Shown piece after piece: positions 9,139 to 18,083 of a stretch of 46,632 nt of DNA. The DNA comes from Planctomycetota bacterium. GTDB taxonomy: Bacteria; Planctomycetota; Phycisphaerae; UBA1845. Under the pieces are notes generated by a model. The model was not told where the DNA came from. It saw nothing but the letters and a program-made list of their open reading frames with translations, and ran no database searches. Where the stretch lies: positions 1 through 46,632 of the forward strand of contig JAJRSR010000211.1 of NCBI GenBank assembly GCA_024278695.1, read 5' to 3'. The stretch's first letter is position 1. Each line of letters begins with the position of its first letter. Both the position numbers and the translations under genes were made by a program.

Positions 9139-9993
9139 TCAGCTATGATTGCCGGACCAGAGCATCGGGGCGGCCACTGCCCCATACGTCTCCGGTCGGC
9201 GGTCGCGCAGGAACGGGAACATCATGCGGGCTTTGGTCACGGTTGATTTTTCTAGCTGTACCGTGAGCGTCTGGTTTGGCTTGTCATCGAGCGCGCTAAC
9301 CACCTGCCCGAGTGGGTCGATCACCATGGATTGCCCGAGAAACGAGAGCGGGTCTTCGTTGCCCGAGCGGTTGGCCATGGCGATGTAAACGCCGTGCGTG
9401 ACGGCGGCAGCCTGCATTTCAAACTGATAAGTATCGGCAAAGGGTTCCGAGGCGGCGACGGCCGTCGGCACGAGGACATACTCGGCACCCTGCATGATGA
9501 AGCTGCGAAACACCTCAGGGAAGTGCCGGTCGTAGCAGATGGCCACGCCAAAACGCCAGCCCTCTAGCTCGAACACGTGGTAGGTGTCTTGTCCCGGTGC
9601 GTAGTAAAACTTTTCGTTGTAGCCCGGCTCCTCCGAGAGGTGCATCATACGCTGGCGACCGACGTACACCCCTTTGCGATCAATCACGACGCTGCTATCG
9701 AAGCAGAGGTGTTCCCGTGATAGCTCATAGTGGTTGTATACGATTGCGATGTCGTGCTGACGGGCGAGCTCCTGAAACCATGCCATCGTGACGCCGGGAA
9801 TCGGCTCGGCGAGGTCGAAGTATTCATACTTATGCGGTACGCGTGGGAAGAACTCAAGAACCGACATCTCGGGGAAGAGAACGATGTCCGATTTTTGTCC
9901 GGCTGCTTCTTCGACGAGCTTGGCAACGCGAGCCTTGTTGGCTTCGATGTCCGGCGTGCTGTGGTTTTGTGCTACGGTGACTTTCATGCCCAT
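9139..9993 (-). CDS. Carbon-nitrogen hydrolase (nitrilase superfamily)
   Basis: MKVTVAQNH, LFPEMSV (Glu), GRQRMMHLSEEPGYNEKFYYAPG, FGVAICYDRHFPE (Cys); track start 10038 is probably too early. Confidence 0.88.
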   Translation of the reverse strand: MGMKVTVAQNHSTPDIEANKARVAKLVEEAAGQKSDIVLFPEMSVLEFFPRVPHKYEYFDLAEPIPGVTMAWFQELARQHDIAIVYNHYELSREHLCFDSSVVIDRKGVYVGRQRMMHLSEEPGYNEKFYYAPGQDTYHVFELEGWRFGVAICYDRHFPEVFRSFIMQGAEYVLVPTAVAASEPFADTYQFEMQAAAVTHGVYIAMANRSGNEDPLSFLGQSMVIDPLGQVVSALDDKPNQTLTVQLEKSTVTKARMMFPFLRDRRPETYGAVAAPMLWSGNHS

Positions 9994-10056
9994 ACTCTGC
10001 GCGTGGTACCGCGCAATGTCAACGGTCTTGGTTCGCAACCGTGAGCGTTCGACACG

Positions 10057-10971
10057 CTACGCCGTGCCGTAAAATGGCTTGGCGCTGAGACCGGTTCGCG
10101 CTTCGATTAGACTAACGATGGCGTCCACCTCGGCAGCGGCAAGCGGCGTGACGAACGCCTCGGCCGGTGCACGTGCGACAGTGTAAACTTGTACGTCGCT
10201 GATCTTACCGCCCGCTTGTAGAATCTCGTGGAGTCTTCCGACGTAGGCGTCAAGCTCGGGTTCGCTCGGTGCCGTTCCGTCTAACCGAAGAAACATGGAT
10301 TGAATCACGATGGGTCGCACACTGGCCGCTGCGATGATGTTGTCGATCACATGTTGAAGCGGGTAGTTCGGGCGGTTGACCGCTTCGTAATACGTTTGCG
10401 TGCCGGCGTCGAGCTTGGCCCAGATCTCACCCGAGTTGGCGTCCATAATGCGAAGCCCACGCTCCGCGGCTGGTTTGGTCAGGTAGCACGCGTCGGTAAT
10501 GAGCACGAGCTTCACGTCGGCGAGATTCGCCTCGCCTTTTAGTCGGGCTGCGAGTTCGATCGACTCGGCGAAGACCTTGCAGGTGGTCGGTTCGCCGTCG
10601 CCGGAGAACGCGATGTCGTTCACCCGGCGCAGATCCTTGGGCACCGTCGAAAAGGCTTCATCTTCGAAAAGCCGGCCCGTGACGGCAAAGTCGATCATCG
10701 CTCCGAGTTCATCGCGCAGTCGTCCGAGGTCTACATCACGCACCTTCGGCGTTTTCGAGCGATCGACCTGGCAATAGACGCAATCGAAATTGCAGGCCGC
10801 GTCCGGGTTGAGGTTCACGCCGATGCTCAGTCCACGGCTGCGACGTGAGATCACCGGGTAAACGTAGTGGTTGTCGCGCCAGCCGCGCGAATGATCTCGG
10901 TATTGCGGCAGGGCGGTTCGGTTATTGTTCGAGGGTGCGATCGGGCATTCCTTCGTCGCGCTAGCTGTCAT
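10057..10971 (-). CDS. Radical SAM protein (COG0731-like)
   Basis: GVNLNPDAACNFDCVYCQVDRS (CxxxCxxC), AFSGDGEPTTCK; ATG at 10971 overlaps the end of the upstream TolC-family gene. Confidence 0.88.
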   Translation of the reverse strand: MTASATKECPIAPSNNNRTALPQYRDHSRGWRDNHYVYPVISRRSRGLSIGVNLNPDAACNFDCVYCQVDRSKTPKVRDVDLGRLRDELGAMIDFAVTGRLFEDEAFSTVPKDLRRVNDIAFSGDGEPTTCKVFAESIELAARLKGEANLADVKLVLITDACYLTKPAAERGLRIMDANSGEIWAKLDAGTQTYYEAVNRPNYPLQHVIDNIIAAASVRPIVIQSMFLRLDGTAPSEPELDAYVGRLHEILQAGGKISDVQVYTVARAPAEAFVTPLAAAEVDAIVSLIEARTGLSAKPFYGTA

Positions 10972-12760
10972 GGTCGAAGGGGAGCACGACGTTGTTGTAT
11001 CGTAGCAGCGTGCCCTTGGCGCGTTCGAGGTTGACCACGGCAATGTTATAGTCCACGACCGCCCGCAGCATGGCCCGGCGCGATTCCGCCAGCGCGCGGC
11101 GCGCGGCCAACTCACTGTTGAGTGTGTTGAGGTCTTTTCGTTCCTGCCTCGCGACGATTGAGTCAACCTCGCGGTGGCGTGCCTCGGCCGATTCAAAGCT
11201 CGGGGCGATCTGATCGAACGTGGTCGCGACCTGCCGGACGGCGAGGTTGATGTCCAGGATGACTTCCTCGAATGTCTGTTTTAAGGCGGCGACTTGTTGT
11301 TCGTGTTGCAATTGGGATCGCCGGTACACGGCACGCGGACCTCGGTTGCCAATAGGCATTTCGATTTCAACGCCGATCCGGTATTCCACGAAGTTGTAGG
11401 TGCTGGCGTTGTCGAATGATTCTGCGGAGTTCGTGGCGAGTCCGGTCGATGCCGTCCTGAAGGTCAGATCAAATCGCGGTAATTCGGCACTCTTGGCTTG
11501 CCCAACGGCGATGCGAGCGCTGGCCACGCGGAGCTCTTGCTCGTGAATTTCCGGACGATGTTCCAACCCCGACTGGACTTCAGCCAGCGGGTCCACCACG
11601 AGCCGCGTGAGGTTGGGAAGGTCCGTCGGGATGATCTCGATGGTGTCGGCCAGGTCGATGTCGTCGCTGTTCATCAGCGCGATTAACTGATCTTCGGCGT
11701 CAAAGACGTTGGCCAGCCGCCGAACGAACGCCGTACGCTCTTGTTGCAGGTTGGCTTGGGTCGCGGAAAGTTGCACGGCGTTCACATCGAAGTCGCGCCG
11801 GGCCTGTAGAAACACCAGGATCTGCTCGAACTGTGCCAAGAGCCTGGCACTAATCACGACGTCGGCTCTGGCTTGCACCAAACGCCAGTACGCTTCCTCG
11901 GTCTGCCGGAGCACGTCTCGAACTTGGCGATGAAACGCATACTTGCTCACCCGGCGATCGTTCTTTCGAAGACGAATGATGGATTGCGTTACGTCAACGC
12001 CGAAATTGCGGAGCAACGGCTGCCGAATATCGAGCACGAGTCCCGTCACATATTCCGGGTTGATGGTTTGAAAGCTCAGCGTAGTTTTTGTACGGTTGAG
12101 TTCCCAACTGGCTGAAATCGTAGCACCCGTGGGGAGCGCCTTGCGTATGCCGGCCGCGAGGGACGTGAGATCGACATCGTTCGCCTGAAGCGCGGACGCC
12201 GTGGGGCGGTCAATGTTGTTCTTGATCGCGTTGGCGAAGAACGTCGCGTCAAACGCCGCCTCCGCCTCAATGACGCGCGTGGTTTCCACGGCCGGGTTGA
12301 ACCGTTGCACGTCGATGGCGTAGTTGTTGGCCAACGCTCGTCGAAGCGCCGCCTCCAGGGAGAGTTCCAGGATCTCCTGGCGGCAAATCGGGCTGGCTAT
12401 TTCCAGCGTTCGCTCGATGAATTTCACGCGGCTCTTTTCCCCGCGCTCGCGAAGCGTTTCGAGGCGTTTCAGAGCGGCCTCACGGTTGATGGAAGGGTCC
12501 GGCGTGTGCCAGCGCAGCCGTTCAATCGGAAGCGAATCACCTTGAGACAGGACCGGGGTGACTTTCCTTGCGTTCGTGCCCGCAGGCTCCGCGCCTTGTG
12601 CGAAGCTCGACGCCCCCAGAGAGAGTAGCAGCGCCATTGCCGTCAGTGAGTATGATCGAAAGATTCGATAGGCCGAAGTCGGGTCGTCTGTTCGACGCAT
12701 GAAAACTTGCTCCGCAGTGGGCTCTGTCATTGTGGTCAGCGCGACACAGGTCTCGGGCAC
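10961..12760 (-). CDS. TolC-family outer membrane efflux protein
   Basis: Signal-like SLTAMALLLSLGASSFAQGAE; LELSLEAALRRALANNYAIDVQRFNPAVE, RPEIHEQELRVASARIAVGQAKSAELPRFDLT, repeated coiled-coil OEP features; true start may be 12730 or 12700. Confidence 0.88.
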   Translation of the reverse strand: MPETCVALTTMTEPTAEQVFMRRTDDPTSAYRIFRSYSLTAMALLLSLGASSFAQGAEPAGTNARKVTPVLSQGDSLPIERLRWHTPDPSINREAALKRLETLRERGEKSRVKFIERTLEIASPICRQEILELSLEAALRRALANNYAIDVQRFNPAVETTRVIEAEAAFDATFFANAIKNNIDRPTASALQANDVDLTSLAAGIRKALPTGATISASWELNRTKTTLSFQTINPEYVTGLVLDIRQPLLRNFGVDVTQSIIRLRKNDRRVSKYAFHRQVRDVLRQTEEAYWRLVQARADVVISARLLAQFEQILVFLQARRDFDVNAVQLSATQANLQQERTAFVRRLANVFDAEDQLIALMNSDDIDLADTIEIIPTDLPNLTRLVVDPLAEVQSGLEHRPEIHEQELRVASARIAVGQAKSAELPRFDLTFRTASTGLATNSAESFDNASTYNFVEYRIGVEIEMPIGNRGPRAVYRRSQLQHEQQVAALKQTFEEVILDINLAVRQVATTFDQIAPSFESAEARHREVDSIVARQERKDLNTLNSELAARRALAESRRAMLRAVVDYNIAVVNLERAKGTLLRYNNVVLPFDHDS

Positions 12761-12994
12761 CGGTTAATGACCGGGGAGGCCGCCGACCCTTGACGCGGGC
12801 ATGGTATCCGGCGGTTGCGCGTGCCGTCAATCGCCAATGCCTAAAGAGTCTGATTTTCTGACAACAAACGACGGTGTGCGGTTTGTTTTTGAGACGCTGT
12901 GAAATTGTTGTGCGATTGGCTAGGATGGGGGGCTGGGCCGACCGTGTTGCCCAAATGATGCTTGAGCCGTTTGAGGCAAGAGGTGCCCGAAATC

Positions 12995-13768
12995 ATGATC
13001 CGACGAATCGTACGACAACCCATGGATGATCTGCTGGCCTGCATGGAGCCGTTGTTTCGCGTGCGAAATCCGCTGCCGATCTTCATTCCCATGCTGGCGA
13101 CGATGATCGCTACCTGGATCCTCTACGTGCCCATCCACGAACTGGCCCATGCCTACGGATGCCTCTGGACCGGTGGCGAGGTCACTGAGCTGCAAATCTC
13201 GGCAAGATACGGTGGGGCGTTCTACGCGAAGTATTTCGACTTCATCGTAACAGAATCCGACTATGCCGGTCGGCTCTCCGGCTTTGATACCCACGGCTCT
13301 GATTGGGTCTACCTCGCGACGGTGTTCCTGCCGTTTGTCATGTCGGTGGTTTTTGGTGTGCCGTTGCTGAAGGCCCTACGGGGGCGTCGCCGACCCATGC
13401 TGTTCGGGGCGGCCATCGTCCTGGGTCTTGCGCCATTTTACAACCTTACGGGGGATTACCTGGAAATGGGCTCGATCATGGTGACCCGCGTGGCCACAGG
13501 GAGCCTCGCCGATCCTGCAGCGTATGCAGGCATCCGTTCTGATGACGTGTTCAAGCTGGTTACGGACATCGTTACGAAGCCGGCCGAGCTCGGCTTGGAT
13601 TCACCCGGAAAGATCGCTATCGGCTCGGTGCTGAGCATCATCTCGATGGGGGTGGCGCTGTCGTTGTCGTTTCTGACCTACTGGGCCGGGCATCTTTTCT
13701 CTATGGTGCTGGGCGTACGGGGCCACGTTCGTCCGGAAGCCAAAGCAATATCGGACCGCAAGCGCTAA
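12995..13768 (+). CDS. Integral membrane protein with HExxH motif, M50-like metalloprotease candidate
   Basis: WILYVPIHELAHAYGCLWTGGEVTEL in a hydrophobic context, multiple TM helices; alternate TTG start 12962. Confidence 0.6.
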   Translation: MIRRIVRQPMDDLLACMEPLFRVRNPLPIFIPMLATMIATWILYVPIHELAHAYGCLWTGGEVTELQISARYGGAFYAKYFDFIVTESDYAGRLSGFDTHGSDWVYLATVFLPFVMSVVFGVPLLKALRGRRRPMLFGAAIVLGLAPFYNLTGDYLEMGSIMVTRVATGSLADPAAYAGIRSDDVFKLVTDIVTKPAELGLDSPGKIAIGSVLSIISMGVALSLSFLTYWAGHLFSMVLGVRGHVRPEAKAISDRKR

Positions 13769-13808
13769 CGGGGTGTTGCAGGGACGCTCATTGGAGTATA
13801 CTGATTCC

Positions 13809-14174
13809 GTGCCGAGCACAGATGCATCCCAATTTGCCATTGAGCTAGCCCGAATCGCTTCGGATATGAACGCGAGCGATGTGCTGGCGATGGACCTGCG
13901 CGGCATCAGCCCCGTGACGGACATGACCGTCATCTCCACCGGTACGTCGGATCGGCAGATGCGCGGCTTGGCCGACGCCGTTGTGGCGTATGGCAAGAAC
14001 GTCGGTCGTCGTCCGTTTGGGTTGGCCGGTTACGACGGCGGCACCTGGATCGTGATCGATTTCATCGACGTCGTGTTCCACGTCTTCGGCAAAGCCCACC
14101 GTGAGTATTTCGACCTGGAGCTGCTCTGGGGCGACGCGCCAAGAATCGACTGGGTTCGGTCAGAGTCGGCCTGA
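13809..14174 (+). CDS. rsfS: Ribosome silencing factor RsfS/YbeB/Iojap
   Basis: ASDVLAMDLRGISPVTDMTVISTGTSDRQMRGLADAVV...GYDGGTWIVIDFIDVVFHVFGKAHREYFDLELLWGDA; GTG start 13809 most likely. Confidence 0.93.
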   Translation: MPSTDASQFAIELARIASDMNASDVLAMDLRGISPVTDMTVISTGTSDRQMRGLADAVVAYGKNVGRRPFGLAGYDGGTWIVIDFIDVVFHVFGKAHREYFDLELLWGDAPRIDWVRSESA

Positions 14175-14192
14175 GCTTGAGGGTGCCCTATG

Positions 14193-14226
14193 GTGCCGTT
14201 GGTGAGGGGGTGCCGTTGGTGAGGGG
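14193..14226. repeat. Tandem duplication, 17-bp unit GTGCCGTTGGTGAGGGG x2
   Basis: Read directly at 14193-14209 and 14210-14226. Confidence 0.95.
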
Positions 14227-14321
14227 CAGGCCCGGCGCACATTAAGTTCCTTTTGCCAAGTTCCTTTTGCCGCAAGGACTTGTATCAAGAACTCGTTGTT
14301 CCATCCGACCATTTCGCTCTT
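14227..14321 (+). repeat. Dispersed intergenic repeat, copy 1 (contains a 14-bp internal tandem duplication)
   Basis: Aligns to 34541-34621 with 4 mismatches over 81 positions once AAGTTCCTTTTGCC (14244-14257 / 14258-14271) is collapsed. Confidence 0.95.
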
Positions 14322-14535
14322 CTTTGTCATGCGAACCGCCATACCGACGGTCGTCGCACCCGGCCATGCCCCTTCTCGGATGTCTGATGTTGCCGGTATG
14401 GATCGCTTCGGTTTGCCAAGGATGGTCACGCATGTTTCGACGCACGGATTCGCAAGCGACGTTCGGTTCGCTCAACGTTCTCACTATCGCAATTACCGCT
14501 GCGTCGGTTGAGCCCCAATGCGTTGCCGCTTGCCC

Positions 14536-15048
14536 TTACGCTTTGCGTTTCGACAGCCGTTCCTTTAGCCGTCGGGCGACGTCTAGCGGGACGAGTCTTG
14601 CCAGGTGTTCGGAGTCGTATTGGCCGATCTCTACGATCTGTTTGATGAGCGTGCTGGAGGTGAGGACGTGTTGGTCGCTTGTCATGAGGAATACCGTTTC
14701 GATGTCGCCGATGATGCGGTTGGTCGTGGCGATTTCCAACTCCGCGTGAAGATCTACCGAGTCGCGGATGCCGCGAAGGATCACGCGGGCACCGACCTGA
14801 CGCGCGTACTCGACCGTGAGGCCGGTGTACGTTTGGACCTCGACGCTCGGAAAGTCTCCGGTGTGGGCGGTCAACATCTCCGCGCGTTCCTTGGCCGTGA
14901 ACACCTGCGCCTTCATCGGGTTGTGCCCGACCGCGACGATGAGCTTTGCGTAGAGCCGCGACGCACGCTTGATGATGTCGATATGCCCGTACGTCATTGG
15001 GTCAAACGCACCGGGAAAGACGGCTAGGTTGGACTGCGTTTCGGACAC
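14536..15048 (-). CDS. coaD: Pantetheine-phosphate adenylyltransferase
   Basis: AVFPGAFDPMTYGHIDIIKRA (TxGH), YTGLTVEYARQVGARVILRGIRDSVDLHAELEIA, SSTLIKQI. Confidence 0.96.
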   Translation of the reverse strand: MSETQSNLAVFPGAFDPMTYGHIDIIKRASRLYAKLIVAVGHNPMKAQVFTAKERAEMLTAHTGDFPSVEVQTYTGLTVEYARQVGARVILRGIRDSVDLHAELEIATTNRIIGDIETVFLMTSDQHVLTSSTLIKQIVEIGQYDSEHLARLVPLDVARRLKERLSKRKA

Positions 15049-15135
15049 GGGGTACCTCCGAGTATTTCGCCAGCCGGGATTCTAAACCGATCTCGTTGTG
15101 AGTCCAAGGGCATGCGTTGGACGCCTCCCATCCGC

Positions 15136-15174
15136 CGATTTGCGTTTCCCGCAGATAAAGCCACGGGCCACCCG
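15136..15174 (+). repeat. REP-like dispersed element, copy A
   Basis: CGATTTGCGTTTCCCGCAGATAAAGCCACGGGCCACCCG, matches copies B-G. Confidence 0.75.
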
Positions 15175-15223
15175 TTGCTCGAACGATGTTGACACATGGT
15201 GCGTGCCGGATGATCCTGCGGCC

Positions 15224-16171
15224 ATGAATGATTCTGCGATCACAGCGGCCGAAGTTGATCTGACCGTGGACCTTGCGGGGCTGGCGTTGCGTAACCCTGT
15301 GATGACGGCATCCGGTACGTCCGGCTACGGACCGGAGCACGCGGAGCTGATGGATCTTACCAAACTCGGGGCGTTCGTGACCAAGGCGGTTTCGGTGGAG
15401 CCGCGCAAGGGCAACCCGCCGGAGCGGATCGTCGAGACTTCTGCGGGGATGCTCAACGCGATCGGGCTGGCCAACGATGGACTCGATGGCTTCGCGGCGA
15501 ACAAGGTGCCGTTTATCGAGTCGATGGGCACGCCGGTGATCGTGAACGTGGTCGGGCACAGCGTCGAGGAGTTTCAGACGGTGTGCCGCCGACTTGATGG
15601 TATCGAATGCATCGCTGGTGTGGAGTTGAACGTGTCGTGTCCGAACGTGGCCGATGGGTTGGAGTTCGGGACGGACCCGGTGCGGCTTCGGGCGTTGGTC
15701 TCTGCGGTTCGTGGGTGCGTATCCCGGGCCAAGCTCATCGTAAAACTTTCGCCAAACGTGACGGATGTCACGGCGACCGCGCGAGCCGCGATCGAGGGCG
15801 GCGCGGATGTGCTCTCGGCAATCAACACGGTCGTGGGGATGGCGATCAACGTGGACACGTGGAAGCCGATGCTGGCGAATCGCACGGGGGGCTTGTCCGG
15901 GCCGGCCATCAAACCGATTGCGCTCAACATGGTGCATCGGGTCTACCGAGACGTGGCCAAGGACGCGAACGTGCCGATCATCGGCATGGGCGGAATCTCT
16001 TCCTGGCGCGACGCCGTGGAGTTCTTCCTGGCTGGCGCGACGGCGGTGGCCGTGGGGACGGCGCTTTTTGTAGAGCCAACCACGCCGATTCGCATCTGCG
16101 AAGGGTTGCGAGAGTACTTGTCGAAGCGCGGTATGAGCTCCGTCCGTGATCTCGTAGGGAAACTACAGTAG
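15224..16171 (+). CDS. pyrD: Dihydroorotate dehydrogenase
   Basis: LAGLALRNPVMTASGTSGYGPE, GVELNVSCPNV, VKLSPNVTDVTATARAAIEGGADVLSAINT, PIIGMGGISSWRDAVEFFLAGATAVAVGTALF. Confidence 0.95.
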   Translation: MNDSAITAAEVDLTVDLAGLALRNPVMTASGTSGYGPEHAELMDLTKLGAFVTKAVSVEPRKGNPPERIVETSAGMLNAIGLANDGLDGFAANKVPFIESMGTPVIVNVVGHSVEEFQTVCRRLDGIECIAGVELNVSCPNVADGLEFGTDPVRLRALVSAVRGCVSRAKLIVKLSPNVTDVTATARAAIEGGADVLSAINTVVGMAINVDTWKPMLANRTGGLSGPAIKPIALNMVHRVYRDVAKDANVPIIGMGGISSWRDAVEFFLAGATAVAVGTALFVEPTTPIRICEGLREYLSKRGMSSVRDLVGKLQ

Positions 16172-16242
16172 GCGGACGCGAGAGGTCAGGTGTCTCGCGC
16201 AGGTTGGCCTCAATCTTTTCGTCCTGGTTCATTGGACACCCC

Positions 16243-16269
16243 GGGCCGCGGGCTTCAGCCTGCGCGGTG
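16243..16269 (+). repeat. Short palindromic element, copy 1 (GGGCCGCGGGCTTCAGCCTGCGCGGTG)
   Basis: Hairpin-forming; near-identical to 42515-42541 (4 differences in 27 nt). Confidence 0.7.
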
Positions 16270-16689
16270 CTTTGGGGTTGAGCCGACGTCCGGTTTGTGT
16301 GACTTGATACGGTTCTGGTCACGAAACCGTTTGTGGCAGGCGTTGCAGGATTGTTGAAGTTTTTGGAATGCGGACTTCGTCTTTGCTGCGTGATGTTCGC
16401 GAACCATCTCGGCCAATCGCAAGGCCGCAGCTTTCTACTCAGTTAGCATTTCTGAAAACGCCCTTGGTTGGCCCTTCGCTTCCGCAGTCCCCGCTATCTC
16501 CGAAAGGTAGCGGTGGAGCCGTTGCGTTTCTTTCTGGGAATCTAAATCCGGGTGATCCTTGGGGGTGCGCCAGCCAGCTTTGCTGAGGATTTCCAGGTGA
16601 TCCCACTGTTGCCCGATGCGCGCCATGCCCTCAACGAAGGTGGATAGTATCGCGCGTTGTGGGAATGTGGCGTTGGCCTTGGCGAGTGC
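16255..16689 (-). pseudogene. Cytochrome c (class II c'/c556-like) segment, in frame with the upstream phosphatase, interrupted by TAG at 16435-16437
   Basis: Minus frame from the phosphatase TAA: ALAKANATFPQRAILSTFVEGMARIGQQWDHLEILSKAGWRTPKDHPDLDSQKETQRLHRYLSEIAGTAEAKGQPRAFSEMLTE*KAAALRLAEMVREHHAAKTKSAFQKLQQSCNACHKRFRDQNRIKSHKPDVGSTPKHRAG*; CNACH heme-binding motif at 16333-16347. Confidence 0.75.
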
Positions 16690-17217
16690 TTAGTGGCTGA
16701 CGCGGCGCGTACGTGATATGGTCGCGAAGAGCCCGGCATACTTGGCAGACGTGCCGGCCGTGCTTAGGTGCCGCATCGCCTCATCGACGGTGAGCCACCC
16801 GAGCCCGATGGCGATCACAGACGCTGCGGCCGGGCTGCGGTGCCTACCGTGAAAACAGTGGATGTAGATCGGCTTGGGCAGGTCGGCTGCGGCCCGCATC
16901 AGCCGAAGGGACTCATCTTGAGTGATGCCGTCGTAGCCGATCGGAAGATGGACATACCGCATGCCGCGTGCCGTTGCACCGGCCGCATTTGGTGGAGACG
17001 CGTCTACGCAGATGATCGTTTTGACGCCGAGGTCGCGAATGGTATCGAGACCGGCATCGCCGTGCGGTGCGGAGCCGTTAATCAGACCTTTGCTGATGAG
17101 TAGCACGTTGGAGAGCCCGGCGTAGTCGCGTGTCGCTGTGGTGGTTGGTGCGGATAGTGCCGGCGATTCCGGCGCGGGTGATGCGGCCAGCAACATGAGA
17201 ACACCTATCAATGCCAT
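16690..17217 (-). CDS. Secreted dual-specificity / tyrosine phosphatase-like protein
   Basis: Signal-like N-terminus MALIGVLMLLAASPAPESPALSA; IYIHCFHGRHRSPAAASVIAI (HCx5R); ends at TAA 16690-16692. Confidence 0.82.
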   Translation of the reverse strand: MALIGVLMLLAASPAPESPALSAPTTTATRDYAGLSNVLLISKGLINGSAPHGDAGLDTIRDLGVKTIICVDASPPNAAGATARGMRYVHLPIGYDGITQDESLRLMRAAADLPKPIYIHCFHGRHRSPAAASVIAIGLGWLTVDEAMRHLSTAGTSAKYAGLFATISRTRRVSH

Positions 17218-17274
17218 GTAGGTTTATAGAGGGCGTTCGGTGGCTCGGTCAACGCTGCCGCGACGCCGCTTTTT

Positions 17275-17973
17275 CTATGACTTCGTCAAAATAAAAATTC
17301 GCCCGCAAACTGTTTCGCCTTGCTGGTTTAGCGCTTGGGACTTTTGGGTTTTGATAGAAAAATCAGATTGCTGCGCTAACATTTCGAACCCATCGGCCAC
17401 GCCGCGGCAGGGGTCTGAAATGATCGCGGTGCCGCCGTTTTCCAATAAGGCGTGAAGGCATTTTAGGATCGGCGCATGATCGACCAGTTGGTAGAGCACG
17501 TCGGCCGCGAAGATGCGGGGGTATTGTGGCTGCGGCGGCGGGGTGTGCCAGTCGAGCAGGGTGTAATCGCTGATGGGTACGTCGTTGAGCCGGGCGTTGT
17601 AGGCCGCAAACTGGAGCGAGGTTGATTCGTGATCGCTCACGCGGACGTGCCAGCCCGCATGCGTCGCGGCGAGCCCGACTAAGCCGAGCCCAGCACCGAG
17701 TTCGAGGGCTTCGCGGCCTTCGCCCGGGTCGTGGGTGAGAATAAACTGTGCCAGCATGATCGCCGCGGGCCAAAGCTCCATGCCGTACGGCGCGCGGTCG
17801 TGTTCGATGAACTCCTTGGCGAAGTCCGGTTCGTCAAGCAGATCGGCCGCGTCTTTTAGGGCGGCGATATTGTAGACAGAGCCCGCGATCTCGACCCGGC
17901 GCGTTTCCAACTTCAAGCCGCGGTAGTGCCACGCGCCGTTAATCTGTGTGAGCTCGGGTGGTTCTGGTATCAC
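17275..17973 (-). CDS. Class I SAM-dependent methyltransferase (lysine/nicotinamide methyltransferase-like)
   Basis: YGMELWPAAIMLAQFIL...ALELGAGLGLVGLAATHAGWHVRVSDHE...LLDWHTPP; GTG start at 17973 (VIPEPPELTQ). Confidence 0.8.
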   Translation of the reverse strand: MIPEPPELTQINGAWHYRGLKLETRRVEIAGSVYNIAALKDAADLLDEPDFAKEFIEHDRAPYGMELWPAAIMLAQFILTHDPGEGREALELGAGLGLVGLAATHAGWHVRVSDHESTSLQFAAYNARLNDVPISDYTLLDWHTPPPQPQYPRIFAADVLYQLVDHAPILKCLHALLENGGTAIISDPCRGVADGFEMLAQQSDFSIKTQKSQALNQQGETVCGRIFILTKS

Positions 17974-18006
17974 GGGGTTCGTTCGCCTGACTATCGCAGC
18001 CAGTTT

Positions 18007-18051
18007 CCAAGAAAAAGAAACGGCACGGCCACAGATGTCGTGACCGTGCCG
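18007..18051 (-). terminator. Putative Rho-independent terminator downstream of the POT transporter
   Basis: Stem CGGCACGGcCA (18021-18031) / TGaCCGTGCCG (18041-18051); minus strand continues TTTCTTTTTC. Confidence 0.65.
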
Positions 18052-18083
18052 CAACGTAAGATTCAAACCATAACACCCACCGA

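Noticed and set aside
16177-16200. Hairpin CGCGAGA...TCTCGCG after pyrD as a Rho-independent terminator
   Set aside because: 7-bp stem but no U-tract follows; not confident enough to list as a terminator.
16255-16689. Stop-codon recoding (pyrrolysine or selenocysteine) as explanation for the in-frame stops
   Set aside because: Two different stops (TAA and TAG) are involved and no suppressor tRNA or recoding element is visible; nonsense decay is simpler. Left open for testing.
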